A stretch of DNA of 64,000 bases from Colius striatus (Eukaryota; Chordata; Aves; Coliiformes; Coliidae): the NCBI RefSeq assembly GCF_028858725.1, contig NC_084765.1:12249001-12313000 (forward strand), written 5' to 3'. Positions 37,801 to 52,800 of this stretch are shown one piece after another. Both the position numbers and the translations under genes were made by a program. Below the pieces are notes generated by a model, which saw nothing but the letters and a program-made list of their open reading frames with translations, made no database searches and had not been told where the DNA came from. Position 1 is the stretch's first letter; the number at the start of each line of letters is the position of its first letter.

Positions 37801-40800
37801 CTGCACTTGACTTCCTATTTTCTGAACATCATCTTGAAAAGCAGCTGGGCCATCAATCCCTGTTAGACAACAGCAAAAGCCTTAGCTGTCTTTGTGTCAA
37901 GAAGTTACTGAAAAGAATATTGCTTACTCACAAGAAGCATCTTTTCTAAGAATCAGAGATCAGAGGTTCACATTCAATAATTTCTAGACTTAAGACTAAC
38001 ATGTCATTTCACACACAATGCACTAGAGAATCTACAAGAGGTGATCAGCATTTTGCTGTTGTCCTCCTCACTGCCAAGGCACACTCCTCCTTCATGCACC
38101 AGAAACAATGAAAACTAAACAGAAATATGCCTACTGGAGTCAGTTGCTACACAGTTAAAACTTCAGAGTGAAAATACAAAGAAGACAGTACATATTCCCT
38201 AGAACATCCATCCTCCAAGATGCTCAAATCCTAACTGGGTACGGACCTGGGCAAGCTGCTTTGGGCAGGGGCCTGCAGAATAAACCAATCCCTGAAGCAC
38301 CTTGCAGCCTCAGCTATGCTGTGATTCTGTGTCTTCTGATGACAGCCAGAAATAAGCTGTTTTGATGGCTGCAATCACCTCTGAAGACAGAAAATGGGGT
38401 GGGGGGAGTTGCTCTTATCACAAGCTAACTCCATGTTTTTTCTTCAGGACAGCAAGTTTAAATATCAGACTGCAAATATACTTCAGCTCTTAGTTAGGAT
38501 TTAGTGCTGTTATATACTACTAAATTAGCAATATAAATATGCACTTTTGCACCACTAAAAACGGTTATATCACATACAGATATAGTAAATAATATAAACC
38601 TGTACACTGTTGCTCTTCTGAAATGTTTGTTACTAAGCAAGTAACATTGTGGAGAACTAGAAGGCATTACAAAGAGATAGTTCAGTAAAAAAACACGGTG
38701 CTTCTCACACCAGACAGAGCTGAACAAATCCTGGAAGGAGGAGCTGTAGGGACTGGGATTTTTCCAGACTGTGACCTATAGCAGAAGTCTCCAAGAATAC
38801 CGTTCCAACCCACTTTTCAACTTGCATTAAAAGCCAAGTGGAATATACCTTTAGCATGCTTAACTCAGCCACAGCTGCAGTCACTGCCACTGCAACATGC
38901 AGCCTAAGTGGAGAAGAGAATGGTTGCCACCCTTAGGAACAGGATAAGCCCTGCCTGGGCAACTACCTAACAAGATGCAATAAGATACTGCAGAAGCATG
39001 AAATTCACATAGTTCAAGACCACGAGGAATTATTGACTCATCTGCATCACACAGACCCTTATCTGGCAACTTCTGCATCGACCCTCTAAATTCTGATTCA
39101 GTGAAACTAATAGCAAATAAAAATGTGTCCATCCAACCTTGAAGGACTAAATAAAATCCATGGAAATGTTTGTCTCCTCTTGGCAGGATGAGTTTCAGAC
39201 AGTAGCTCTGTGTCATGTAGAATAAACAGTATAATTTCCTATGTTGCACGTATAATACAGCAGTGAAGAGAGCAGTATTTTGCCTAAAAGCTATCTGAAG
39301 ACAAGCACCACAGCAATGGTGCTCAGATCCACTGTGGTATTTTAAACAGCTTTAATCATGTTAACCATTATCATTAACATGGCTGCCTAACCTTAGGTTC
39401 TCACCTTAATGCTCTGAATTTCAAAAGCATTAAGTATCCACGAGTTCAACAAGATGCTCACACCTCATGCACATCTATCTAGCCCCTTATTAAGCTTTGG
39501 ATGATACCAACCTAATTTTGAGAATCCATTTCAAAAGGAACAAAACACTTTAATTATTCCCCTTCAAAGCAGATATTGATCTGCAGGAATGAAATGTCTT
39601 TGACAGCACTAGACATTGCACGGAGGCCACTTTTCTTCTGCTGCCCACAGAACATCTCCGCTCACATCCCATGCTGTCAGTAACATCACATACTGCCCTG
39701 CATTAGGACAAAGGCTACACTGTCAGGTCACACTTTTAGAGAAGAAAAATCAATTTCAGTGTTCTGAAGAGTATATGACTGCTAGAGTGTGTTATTAAGC
39801 ATTATGAATGGTTCCAGTGGTGACTCCATTTAAGGGAATGGAAGATGTAGCCAGACAGAGAGGTAAAAAAAAAAATCATCTCTGCTGCATTAAAATACTG
39901 TTGAGGGTTTGTGGCAAATGCAGCATTAACTGTTCAATATTTGAGTATGTGCACATATCTTTGTAGCTTTATATGCATGTGTAAAACTGTATTAAATGCA
40001 AACATAGATACACATTTCTGTTTTCTATATCATTAGATGTAAGTGTATCTTTGCAAGCCACAGTTCAAAAGGCAGCTACCTAATGTCTGACAACGTATCC
40101 AAACTTGCAATAATCATGATACTCCAGGTGGACTATGTTCTCTCTTTCTTTGCCTTGCTGACTCCTTTTCACCCACTTACTGGAAGTAAGTTCACAGTGC
40201 AATGAAACAATTCATGTCTATAGTTGTACATTTCCCAGTGTAAGGACAGGGTCAAAAGAGGCAAAGGAGCTGAGCAGGTTGTGCCAAAAAGAAAGTCTTT
40301 ATTGCTACAGTCAGCATTTTCTACAGCTTTTCCCAAAAATCAGGTAAAAAAATACCTGACAGAGGGAGGAAAAAAAGAAGACTGAAACAACCTCCAGATA
40401 ATTGAATGCTTCAGTAAAAGCCTTCTGGTAAATTTTAACGTGGTCATGTCAAATACACAGAAAATTGACATTATTGTCATTTCTACCCTATAAACTAGTA
40501 TTTACCAACACCTGTATTCTGTTATCACCTAAAATTTTCTAGATAATAATTATAAATAGACAGTACCATGCTGTACTCGAGCTGTAATCTAAACTACCAC
40601 ATAGAATGTTTCCATAACCTGGATGTATCTAAATTCTAAGAAATTAAAAATACATTAGGTAGACAAGCACTTAACTTTGATCTCAGGTATGGGAGATTTA
40701 GATAGGATTCTTCTTTCTTTGCTTTTGCTTTAAACACACAAAATGTCAACTATCTACATAAAAATAATCACAAGATCCAGGTCTAGAATAAGGGAAGAAA

Positions 40801-43800
40801 TGAAACAGTATGACAAGAGAACTTCTATTGAAAGCTTTGGGAAAGTAATAAGGTGACAAAGTCTTGCTAAGTGTTTATTACCTACGAGAAACAAATCGAA
40901 GTTTTCATGCATTCTATGATACCACATTATGCCTATTCAAAACTTCACCTTCTAAAGAATGGATCAACAACCCACAATCTGTTCAGTCTCATTGGATTAA
41001 TTAATGAAAATACATTTCAAAGATGTGAAACTGAGACCTTGTTTGACTGTCCCAATCCAGCAACTAAAGACAATCTATTGGAGGTTCACCAGTCAAACGT
41101 TTCTCTATCCTGCAGCCCCAGCAGCTTGCTGCTGAACAGTTTCCAACCATCCTGAGATGTTCTATAGATAGACATTACAATTAATATAGATGAGCCAGCT
41201 CAGTTCTACTAGATGTCACTATCAAATTTCTGTCTGACAAACTCAGTAAGTACAGACTACATGGCATGGAAGATATAGACCCTGAAGTATAGCCCTCCTC
41301 CTTGGCCCTACAGACCTAGAGGTTGTTCTAGGATTGTTTTTTCCCCCAAAAATAGCACTAGTAGAGCATTTAATGTGCAGTTCTGGGTATCCATTTGAGC
41401 CTCATACATTTTTCTTTCAGCTTCACAATCTTCAAAAGGATTTTTCATAAAAGAAATACACTTTCTAATCCTGTCTGCAAGTGGGAAACTAAGGGAATAG
41501 TTATGCTGAACACATGGCTTAGATCGGTCTATTCAACAATCCTGTCTAAACCCAGAATCTATAACAGAACAAGTCCAAGTGGAACTTCCTCTCAAATACG
41601 GAGAGGAATTAAGCATTTCTAGATACCAATCAGAGAATTCTCAAAGTGGTCACAGTACAATGAGGCTTTAATAGTAGAATGAGAAAATTAAAGAGGATAA
41701 ACCAGAACTGCAAATCTGATTATTTCATTGCCCAAAAGAACATCAAGAAAGAGTATTTAAAAATTTTAGGGGGCAGAGGGGTGGTGAGAGAAGGTCAAAT
41801 GACACAAAAAGACTACATACTACAAAGCTATGTATGAGCAGGGCAAGTTCAGAGAGGCAGCAGACATATATGGCCACCACTTGAAACCAAAGCATGAAAC
41901 CAAAGAGGAAGAAGGATTTTGCTCTCTGACAATAGTGCACAATACACAATGGTAGTCTTGAAAAAGTTAATAATAGAGGAAAAATGTGACAAACTACCCA
42001 GGAGTAAATTACAGGCATAAGAATAGTGAGTCAGCTCTCCAATACATTACTTAAGTATTTAACTATACACTACATGAATCCCCAGTAACTGGATCTTGCA
42101 GGAAAAGAATCTAATTGTATTTGTACACACCACATTCCTCTCTGCATGTATTATACATGCAAACTTTTTGCTGTGAAAAGATTTTCAGCAAATGTTATTT
42201 CCTCTTGATTCTCATACACCGACTTGTAAGTACAGGAATGACTGATTAACCATTCATTTACAGAGATTCTTTACTGCACACAGGACACAGAAAGACAGAT
42301 TTCTAAATTATTTGAAAATAACTGTTATAATAAATTAAGAATTTCTTCGTAGGATATTTGCAAACTAAGAAAGAAACTAAGAAGAAAAGTATCATACATC
42401 AGAGATCTACATGAGCTCACTGACTGAATGGCAAACCGGAGTACTTATCAGAAAAGGAACACAGCACAGAAAACAAGAATTTCCATCTCTACAACCGAGG
42501 AATTGCAGGATACAAAAATTCTCATCTCTCTATAAATTTGTGCTCTCTCTTGAAACTCATGAAACTCTCCTCAAAAGTAATTTACTGAAAAAGCAGAATG
42601 TGGGGAAAAACATTTCTTGGTCTGCTTTTTTAGGACTGAACAACATTAAGAATATTGTAGCTGGCAATGTTCTGTAAGCCCTTTACCAGTATATGTCTGT
42701 TCTCACAGGGGCTATACCTCCACTGACAACGATTCAAGCAACTGCAAAATCACAAAGGGAATTATTTATAGGGAAAGGGGGCAAGTAAAAATTGGTTTTA
42801 GGAGAGGACGTCTGGAGGTGATTTAGTCCAAACTTCCATCAATAGAAAGACTATTGTTAACACCAGATCAGGTCACTAAAAGCAAGTGCTTCAGCACTAA
42901 ACTCTACATTCCCTTTGATGAAATCTAGAAAAGTATAGAAGGAACTGTACTTTCATAAATCTCTACCCTGAGGAGAACAAAATGACTTCTTCACAATAAA
43001 GGTCATGTGCTGCCAAAGTGCAGCCTCAAAGGGCTGTCAGATCTAGAAACAACAGGGCTTTTCCTGGTGGAAAGGCACTTCTTGTTCCTCTTACCCTTTC
43101 TCTTTAATGCACAGGGAAACAGAGATAAATCTCCTCTACATGAAATTCCCTCCCTCTGTCAGAAAATAAGTGTTATGGTGAGAAATGATGCTTCTTATCC
43201 AACAAAAGATGCTGCTCTCTTAGACAGCATTAATGTAGCTGCTTGATACATATAAAAATGGGACAGGATGTACAAATCAAAACAAACAGACAGGCGTGAA
43301 AGAGAAAAAAGAAACATGGAAGAAGGAAACAAAATCAAAACATGAAATAGCCATCCTGGCAGATAAAAGTGCTGTGTGTCAGAGCAGCTCATTTGCTTTC
43401 GGACTCTGAAGCAGCAGTGAATACCCAATATACTATATACATTTAATGTACAACATAGGAGGAAAATTGCTGGGAAGGTACTGTTTATTTGAACATTTTA
43501 AATGCATCCAGATTTCAGTGACTTCATTTAGATTGCCCATGACAGTGAGTGACCATGGGCAGTTCAGAGCAGGGTTTGTTCAGAATGTGCTCACGTGTTT
43601 TAAGTGCAAGAATGCCAAGAAAAAAAACCAAAATAAACCACAAAACAACCAACCAACCAAACAACAGCTTTTGCAGAGTGATTCCTGAATTTTCATATCA
43701 GAATTGATTTTGCATTAAATCCTGACTTTGCACAGTTTTCTGGATTTTTTTAAAGGTTCCATTTTGTCTTCCTGATCTGTTTTTGCCTCAGTCGTTGTTC

Positions 43801-46800
43801 ATAGTCAAAAAAGCACTTTATCCAGTGTATTTATTAATTTTTTCACAAACTTATAGTGGAGGAAAAAAAACACAACCAACCGAAAAAAAAAAAAACCCAC
43901 ACCACTATGTACCTGTAACATGGTCAAGAATTTCAGTTTTTAAAGAATCATCCATGTTATTTGTTATGAAAAGATGCTCTTGTTTTTTATTTGTAATGCT
44001 ACGCAGGGTGCACACTTTTCACTTGTTTGCATTATTTTTCTGTTGAATCATTTAGTGATGCTGTACACCCGGTTCCCTAATATCCTTCATCACCCCTTAT
44101 TAGCACTACAAATCAGACCAGAATTTGGTCCAACTATTGCCACTGGAAAGACAAACATTTTACATCTTTCACTTGTTACATTTCCTTTTTTTTTTCTTTT
44201 TCTGCAATACTCAATATTACATCAAACAATAATCTGGGAGACCAAAGCTTTCAGAAATAGCAGTTTAATGAGCTAAGCTACTACAAAATGTAATCAGTTT
44301 TCTGCATTTGCAGGCCCTGTACCACAAAAATCATGTTTTTTAAAAAAATAGGCACAGTGTATACTGGATATCACCATTAAGAATGAAAGACCAACAATAA
44401 CCAGATTTAGAAAAAATGACTGAATACCATACCAGCCATCACAGAAGTACAAAATGTACTGACTCGAGAGGCACAATCATATCTACATGATCAATTAGCC
44501 ACATTCCTCCTCTTGCCTTATGTCAGCATAACCTCATTAAATCTAATATTTCCCTCCAGTTTGTCTTTAGTATATTGTTCTGATCATAGTTTCATAGTTT
44601 GATCATTGTTTGAGCCACTTAAAAAAGCATTACACATCTAAGACCAGAGCACAATCATTACACCACAGCTTCAAGAGCTACTCATAAATAATTCAATGAT
44701 TTTTGCTCTGAATTAGCTTATTATTCATAGGATCTCATCTCAAGGTTCTTTCTTCTTAAAGCAGAAAGAGCTTGGTTATGCTTAGAAAGGTAATGCTCAC
44801 TACAGCTAAATAACAGAAACCTTTAAAATACCGTTTCAGTATGTAAAGTGCGTTCACCCCTCAGCATTCACCCTCCTCATTTACAGGACATACAAAGGAT
44901 ACAGTTAGAGCAGTCAGAGTAGAAACAAAACCTGAAGCAACTGCAAATCTAAAAATGGAACCTAAAACTTTCAAGATCTGGTCTATTTACTAACAAACTT
45001 CCTCCAACAAAATCTCTTATGCCACAAAATGACATAAACCCATTTAACCTTCATTTATTTTCGTTAGTTAGATCTGAAGTTAGTAGCAAATCCATTTACT
45101 ATTATTATAAAACCTTTTCTTAAGACTCATTCTTAAAAGTAACTGAAAAAAACTGATGCAAGTTTCACTACAGGATTCTGCTACCACTTGCATTTTCTTC
45201 ATTCCTAAGTAACATAACTTAGCTCTGTCTGTAATGGATTGATCAGTAAAATCACTCTGGAATTTTAAAGTTGCATAGTTTTACTTTTTCATCCTGTAAC
45301 AAAATATCCGACAGTTTCAGTAAAGATGAAAGTCTGGGAATCTAGTTATCCCTGCAAACATACTAAGTTTAAAACACTATCAAAGAAACTAGATATGATT
45401 GCTAGGGTGAAATTACACATGAATGAACAGACAAATACCAGTGTGGGGAAAAAGTAGATGAGCTGTATGACAAGGTATACTCTGAACATTCCTTAACGAT
45501 GGGAATATTTCTTTCTAATCATCAACATAAACTTCAGGAGGGCAGTACTCACAATTTTCTTAGGTGTAATTGATGAACAACATCTCCACTCTATAGAAAC
45601 ATACATAATATGCAATTGATGGGTAAATGCTGAAGGCCTGGGAAGAGCATACACAGCAAAGCAAGAGGAGCAGTAACAAATGCAGCAGAAGCAGAGATTC
45701 CTAGAGTAATAATATTAGTTTCCAACACATAGGGTGGTATTAATATGTGAAAGTTCTCAGTCTACATAAAATGACATTACTTTTACTGCCACAACTTGCT
45801 TCTACTAAAATATGTCAACATTTGCCTGTTTGGGGAATTTTTCAGAAAACAAATAAAAATAATATTGCTGTATGAGAAAAATACATGTTACCTGCTGAGA
45901 GATAAGAAGACACTGCAAACCCTTCACAGTAAGCACAAGCTGCTCACGGACTAACCTGCCTATGTCCAGCTGGTAAGTCTGAAGTTAGCTACCCAGCAAA
46001 GACAAGTGAGCAGTGGCTGCAGAACTCCCCTGGAAACCACTCTGTCCAGTAATAATAATAAAGGTCTTTTCCAACAAAATGGATTCAGAACAAATTCAAC
46101 CACCAACCTCACACTCCCAAGCCTAACATTAAACCATCTTCCTTAGCACCTCAGCTACATGGCTTTGAAATATCTCCAGGGATGGGGACTCCACTATCAC
46201 CATGGGCAGCCTGTGCCACTGTTTAATAATCCTCTCAGGGAAAAAGTTCTTCCTAATCTCCAATGTAAACCTTCCCTGGTGTAATTTGAGGCCATTTCCT
46301 CTTGTGCAATCACTCATTATTTGGGAGAAGAGACCAACCCTCACCTCACTACAGCCTCCCATCAGGTGGTTGTAGAGAATGATCATGTCTACCCTCAGCC
46401 TCCTCCAGACTAAACTCCAGTTTCCTCAGCCACTCATCAGACTTGTTCACCAGACTCTTCACCAGCTTTGTTGCCTGTCTCTGGACACGCTCCAGCCCCT
46501 CAATGTCTTCCTCAGAGTAATGATTACTGATTCTTGCCATACGTCTCACTAGGCCTACAGCTACGATTTTGTTTGTGCAATATTTTGGCCAAGAGCTCGC
46601 CAGAAAACTGCCTTGAAAATATGTGAATGTATACACATATTGGTATTGTACTTTGCAAACTTGTCAATTCAAACCTACTGTAACTGATCAGCAGAATATC
46701 TTAAGCTCTGAACACAGGACAGACACAGATACTCCACAAAGGCAAACCAGGCATGACAGAAGATTATATGAGAGCCTCATGGTTATGAAGTAACTATGAG

Positions 46801-49800
46801 TGTTACCCCATACAATGCTCATTTATGGCCTAAGATGGCGTATTCTTTTAACCTTGTAAAATAATTCTTATGCTTCAGCAAGATGTATTTCAAAATACAA
46901 TTTGGCATCTTTATTACTATGCTGGAGTAGCATTACTTTTTACACTAAATTGAGAAACATTAGCTTTCTATTCACTTACTTGGACAACAATTTTTACATT
47001 CATTTAACTTTCTCTTTGACTTTTACTTATTATTTTAAGCCTAGGTATAGACACCATCTTTTTTTCAAATATATTAATACAGTTTTTACCTCAAGGCCAG
47101 ACTTTAAAGTCTGTTTGACCTTGGCCCTCCTTTGCAGCCAGGGCAGCAGACTGCAGACAGAGACACACTGTAGAATCGCATCACAAGGATTAAACTGAAA
47201 TATGTGAAGGATAAGAAAAGGATTTTGATGAGATAGGCTCATGTCCTGAAAAATCCCTATAGACAAGCCCCAATATGGACCTCATAACTACCCTTACTAG
47301 CTATTGCTAGCTTTAAAAAGACCCGTCAAGGATATACACTATTTTCTTACTTAAGCAATAATGAAGAGACTGTTGGACATACAAAAGACAGCGGCCTCAT
47401 CCAAGTACTGCAAATTATTGGAAAGGTATTTATTAATCATGCTAGTCATTCACCAACAAATTAAAAAAAAGTGTATGTAGTACAAAAATCTGCATATATA
47501 TATAAAGCTTTAATGCCTCTAAAGTATCTCATGTTACTTCTTCTATCCACTCTATGTAGCTCAAATAGGAAATCCAATAATAGTAATATCATTTCTACCT
47601 ACCCTTTTGTCATATCAATAGTAATATTTTTTTGTCTACCTAATCTTATCCAAAGTCATTGCAGAATTCTTTTCATACAAACAACTCCCATATATCTCAA
47701 TCCCAGGTTGTAAACGCCAAGAAAAGACCAAGTCACTCACAAATAAATTGAAGAACCTCTTTGAGGATGTTACCTTCGTTTTGTTTAATCGATTTTCAAA
47801 ATATCCACTTAACCTCAGTAAGAGTCTGGACAGAAATGATTGCAATTTAAAGGCATTTTCTCCAAATTACATTACATGCAGATGGTTTAAAAAACCCACA
47901 TTGGTGTAAGATGGCTCTCATTTCTTTAACACTGCAGGAATACACAGGCATCTTTCCATCAGTATTTTTTTCCTCCTCCACAACTTGAACACAATAGTTT
48001 ACAAATTTTAGCCCCCCTTCACTGCCAGCTTGTACATGCCAAGAAAAGACAGTCACACACATTTTCCCATTTCATAGAAAACTCAAGAAATTACTTTTAG
48101 GCAATTTTGAGAAATTCAGAGAAATAGTTTTTTAAAAAAAGCAGTATTTTGCAGTCAGTTCAACATCTGACACTCAGCTGCATGCAGCTAACCTTTGTGT
48201 TTCCCTTTTTTCTCCTTTCTGGTGCTGCCAGTCTGACAGCTCGCAGCTGCTGCCTTGCTTTTTTTGGTTGGTTTCGGAGCTTGGGCATCCACTATCACCT
48301 TTACATCTTCCTGTTCGGTCTCCTGCACTGCTTGGGAGATTCAGGGTACCCCACCAAAAAGAAAAAACAGAGAGAGACAAGAGAGAAATAAAAGAGAGAT
48401 AAGAGAGGATGAATTGAGAACTCTGTGAAGGCATAAAAGAGTAAGCAGACATAGCGGAATTTGTTTGGTAGTTTTGACAATTCATGCAGAGAGGAGAATC
48501 AAACCAGAATTTGCAAAGCTTCAGTAAAAAACAGAAAGTTTAAGGTTAGCTGGCATGTATTTCTTAACCTTTTTCTCCTTCCAGTAATGTATCAGCTCGT
48601 AGCTTTCAGGCCAAAAGTGACATCAGAATATTAATGTGTTGCTGAGCTATCGTAGGACGCACTTTCCTCAAAGTAAAGCTCTGCCAGACTGACCATCAAT
48701 AGTAGTGGCATGAAGGCACAATAATTTTCTTTAGACTTTCTAATGCCTGTGCTTAAAAGCTACATCCTAACCCCATAAACAAGGAATCATCAGAAGTTTA
48801 TTTTCAGAATTTCTTGCGCAATTGTATGCACCACAGTTTGATGAGTAGAACAGCCATGCATTTTATGGTGAAACTATGCCCAAGCTGAACCTAAAAACTC
48901 CCGCTGTATAGTATAAACTAAATAATTCCTTAGAAGTCTCAACGTAACATGCACGGCATAAATTGTGAATGTCAGCATAATTCATGCAATGCTAGTTGCT
49001 TTCTAAGTAAAAAGAGGCTTTATCATTTTCTAAAAGCATGACACAGTTTTGAGGTCAATGTTTGGATCTGTGAAAGCAACACACCAATAACTCTTTCTTC
49101 TGGCCAGCCAAGTCTTGAGCTGAGATAATACAGGGTTTATAAAGGCACCAAAAAAACTATATTTGTGAAATACAGAAAGGAAACGTCAAACTTCACATCC
49201 ACAACCAAACAGCCTGTAAGTGAGCAGCAAGAGATTCTGGTGCCAGCTGATGGTCACTGCTCATCGCTAAGGCCCATTGCCTTCACCTGGGGACTGTGGT
49301 TTATCCCAGAGAAGTATCACCCTGACATTTGGGGCCTCTCACCATCCTTTTATTTTTCCCAGAACTAAACTGTTTTCCTTAAAGGGGTTAAAAAAAGGAT
49401 CACTAAGGAACCTTACTGAAAATAATTGGTTGCCCATAAAATTGCTTTAAAATATCCTGACAAACTTCATAAACCCCCTAAAGACCAAATGACGTGTGGA
49501 CTACCAGCAATCTCTCTTTGAAGAGGGAAATTCTCCCTAGGCTTCTGGTCTGTGAGGCAGCTTTCCTATTCACCAAATCCTTCATGCACATGAATAACAA
49601 TAGAAACACGAAGGCGATTCTCAGAGGAGAGAGATGAAACAGATTTAGCCATGTCTGCGTAGACTGTAGCTTATAAACCCACAGCTCTCCTCCTCAGCAC
49701 AGCAATCTGTTGTGAATCGCATTACATTCACAACACAATGAACACTCAGTAAATTTACTCAGTAAATACATGCTCCTTTTCTCATTATGCAGATGAAGAG

Positions 49801-52800
49801 TTCAAGTTTTATAGAGAATATACATTAAAATAATACAGGACCAACTCAAAGCCCAAAGAAATAGCTCCTGTCACTACCCAGGTCATCATTCCTGCCTTCA
49901 CTATGCAGTAATGAAAAGACTGCAGTCCCTTTGCTGAGTGTGAAGGAGCACTGAGAATGAATAAGGCATAACCAAGAGTGAGTGCACAGGATGCAGGGGA
50001 AAATGGCACATAAGAGGCAGTACATCAGGTCCTACTTCCGTGAGCAGGGCAGCCCTGGGCTGAGCAGGGAACCACAAGGTCTCCACTCCATGGTCTTTAC
50101 CAGACGTGATTTGCCAGCTCAGCAATCTATCCTGTATTTCCAGCTCAGTCTTTCTTCAGAAACTAGGTGTGTTCTTTTAATTTTTTTGAAGATGATAATC
50201 CACTTTATAATCAAATTCAATACTTTGCAAATTACCTGTATTAAATGACCAGACAGTTCTGGAAATCATTTTAAACATGGCCATATTCATTCACTCAGAC
50301 GAAGCATCATTTACTTGGTCCAAAGCAATGATTAATCAGCACAGGATGAAACATTCTGACATTGTTAATCAAAAAGTTAAAGAATCATCTTCACTATCTT
50401 GTCAGCCATTCTTTGATCTAACAAGTAAAAGCCTGAAGCCTTTTGAAACACTTTTGTCTCCTAATTTTCCGCAACAGATACCCAATAATAAGTACGGCAA
50501 TAGAGCTCAAAAAGACATAGAAGAAAATACTTCCATTGCTTTATAAGACAGAGAACAAGATTTCAGTCCAGTAGCCATTTTGAGCATATACCATCACTGC
50601 TATCTGTGGTAAACAGGACTTTCAGACATAAGGAGGCTACCAAATAAGATTTAAACTATAAATGTGCAGATATTGCAGTTGGGTTTATGAAAGGAATTGG
50701 CACAGAAGTTTCTGTTTCTAAAGGATGCTTTTGTGTGTTTTAAAGCATTACCTCTAAAATAAATCCAAATCTAATCCCAAAATACCATCTCCACCACAAA
50801 AACATCTTATTCTTAGCAACTAGTTGGCAAATAGCAGACTTCAGCTAAAGCTCATCCACTCACTAATGTTTTCTCTTGTGACTGCAGATGTCAAAGAAAA
50901 GATGCAGTTTTGCTACTGACTACACGAATTCAGTTCAGCATAGCACTGAGTTCCAGGAGGCTTGGCTACACACTTGCGTTTAAGCACAGGGTAAGCACTA
51001 GGCTCCCCTGCCCTAAGTGCTAACCTCCCAGAATGCCTCATGTGTAAGTGCTGCCCACTGCAGAGTGGCAAGAAGCAAAGTTTAAGCAGCACAGCAGTTC
51101 TTGTCAACAGGGCCAGTCAGCACTCTAATCCTTCCAGAGAAGTAGGCAATGGGCCATCTTTTGAAGTCTGCTGACCTGCAGAGAGAAGTCTGTGAACCTA
51201 CCTTGCTGAGGGAGTCCAAGAGATTTAGAAGTGGAGCAACACAAAAAATGCCGTTTTCTGTTTCCAGTTCTTTCTCCTACCCTGGAGAGCTGTAAAAAGG
51301 ACCATTTCTAACATCTTTTGTACTCACTCTGCAGCTGTTCATTAGTACGTGGAGCTTTGAACATACCAAACCAGCACTCCTTCCAGCCTGGTTTGTGGAC
51401 ATGAAGAAACTCAGAGGCAATGTTTATTCCCAGCTGTGTTGTCAGGAGATCAAGTGTCTTCCCCTCCACCTGCTACTACATCTTTGAATCACTAAGTCTG
51501 ACAGGAATTTCCCTTCTCAACAGGATGGGAACCCTGAGGCAAACTGTAACCTGCATTTTCCACAAGGTCTAGAGTAGCCCCATAAAGCAATGTACAGTTC
51601 CCCACAAGAAGGTCTGAATAAGGAAAATGAGATAAAACTGGCCTCCCTAGATAATAGTCACTGATATAACAATATGATAAGATAAGAGATAAGTGGCAAA
51701 CTTTCAAATAAAACAATGACATAATTTTAATGTTATTGTTATTTATTCATGTTCATTAAATCAAGTACTGACTACTAACCCCAATGTAGTATTAGATAAG
51801 AATACTTCAGGGGAGCCAGAAAAGAGCACAGATTGCAATACTAACTCAGCATCTGAGCTGAGAAGGGGAACAACAAGCAAATCGTCTATTAACGTAGTCC
51901 AAGGTGATTGTAGAAGGACATGCATCAAAGCAGAGAAGGGCAGTGTCCTGGCTTTGCCTTGCATTACCAGTGGGCTGAGTGGTAAAAGCGAGAAAAAGAA
52001 GCCTCTTCCATGAATCAGTTCTGCTTTGGACAACAGGGATAAAGCTACAATGCACAATCCAATGATAAAATATGTAAGTGAATAATCTGATGCAGACAAC
52101 ACAGAACTGAAAAAAAACCCCAAAATATCGTTATCCACACATAATTGCATGAGTGAATGAAAAGGAAAAGCATGTTTTTCCATCTGGCCTTCATGATGAG
52201 AAGTTCACATAGGAAATCAGTTCCAAAGTAGCATGCAATGAAGATGCAGATTATTTTTTCTGTTTGCTTGACTGTTTTTCTTGGTATCAGTCCTTGCACA
52301 CTCTTAGGATCTTAGAGGAAGGAACAAACAAAAAACTCTACAAGTCATAACTTACCAATCTCTATCACATAAAAATGTCATGTGCTAAAAAAAAAAGAGT
52401 AGTTTTGATCAGTAGATTACACATAAAATAGAGTGAAAAAATATTAAAAAAGGAAAAAAAAGAAAATTAAATGAATACACTAAAATTTGGTGTAATCTGT
52501 CTGGAAAACACCTTAAGCAGAAAGAGGATGAAATGGATTGTGAGGTATGTGAGGCCAATCATTGGCTCAACTGTATAAGGCAAATGTTGTATTTACCAAT
52601 GTCCTCACAACAGTAAAAGTAAAATCCAGAATGAATATCATGCAAAGGAAAATAAACTGCGGTTCAGTCTGAGTGTGCCTTAACAAATCAATGCAAATTG
52701 GTTGTCCTTTTCTCACTGTTGCCCAAGATGCTCTCGTGTTTCACTGTAAGAACGGTTTGCATTTTACTGTGTAAAGTTCTAGCCTCAGTGAATCTTGCTG

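Larger units (their letters stand above)
37860..48192 (-). other. TUB: TUB intron, 10.3 kb
   Basis: This AT-rich intron contains CR1 pieces at 38205-38332, 42798-42876 and 46060-46520, and low-complexity A/C-rich patches at 43617-43670 and 43857-43905. I saw no nested gene or RNA gene. Most of it is unique sequence with no readable feature. Confidence 0.9.

Noticed and set aside
46129..46636. Overlapping 85- and 95-codon frames on the - strand
   Set aside because: They translate CR1 3'-region sequence in sense, but this part of CR1 is largely untranslated and the copy is broken.
48149..48485. Open frames on both strands around 48200-48480
   Set aside because: They are shadows of the TUB Lys/Ala-rich exon and its upstream GA tract; the true frame is the spliced one.
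51761..52183. 140-codon open frame on - in a TUB intron
   Set aside because: It is rich in Leu, Ser and Phe, as expected from AT-rich non-coding DNA. No motif, no splice-consistent use, and other frames overlap it.
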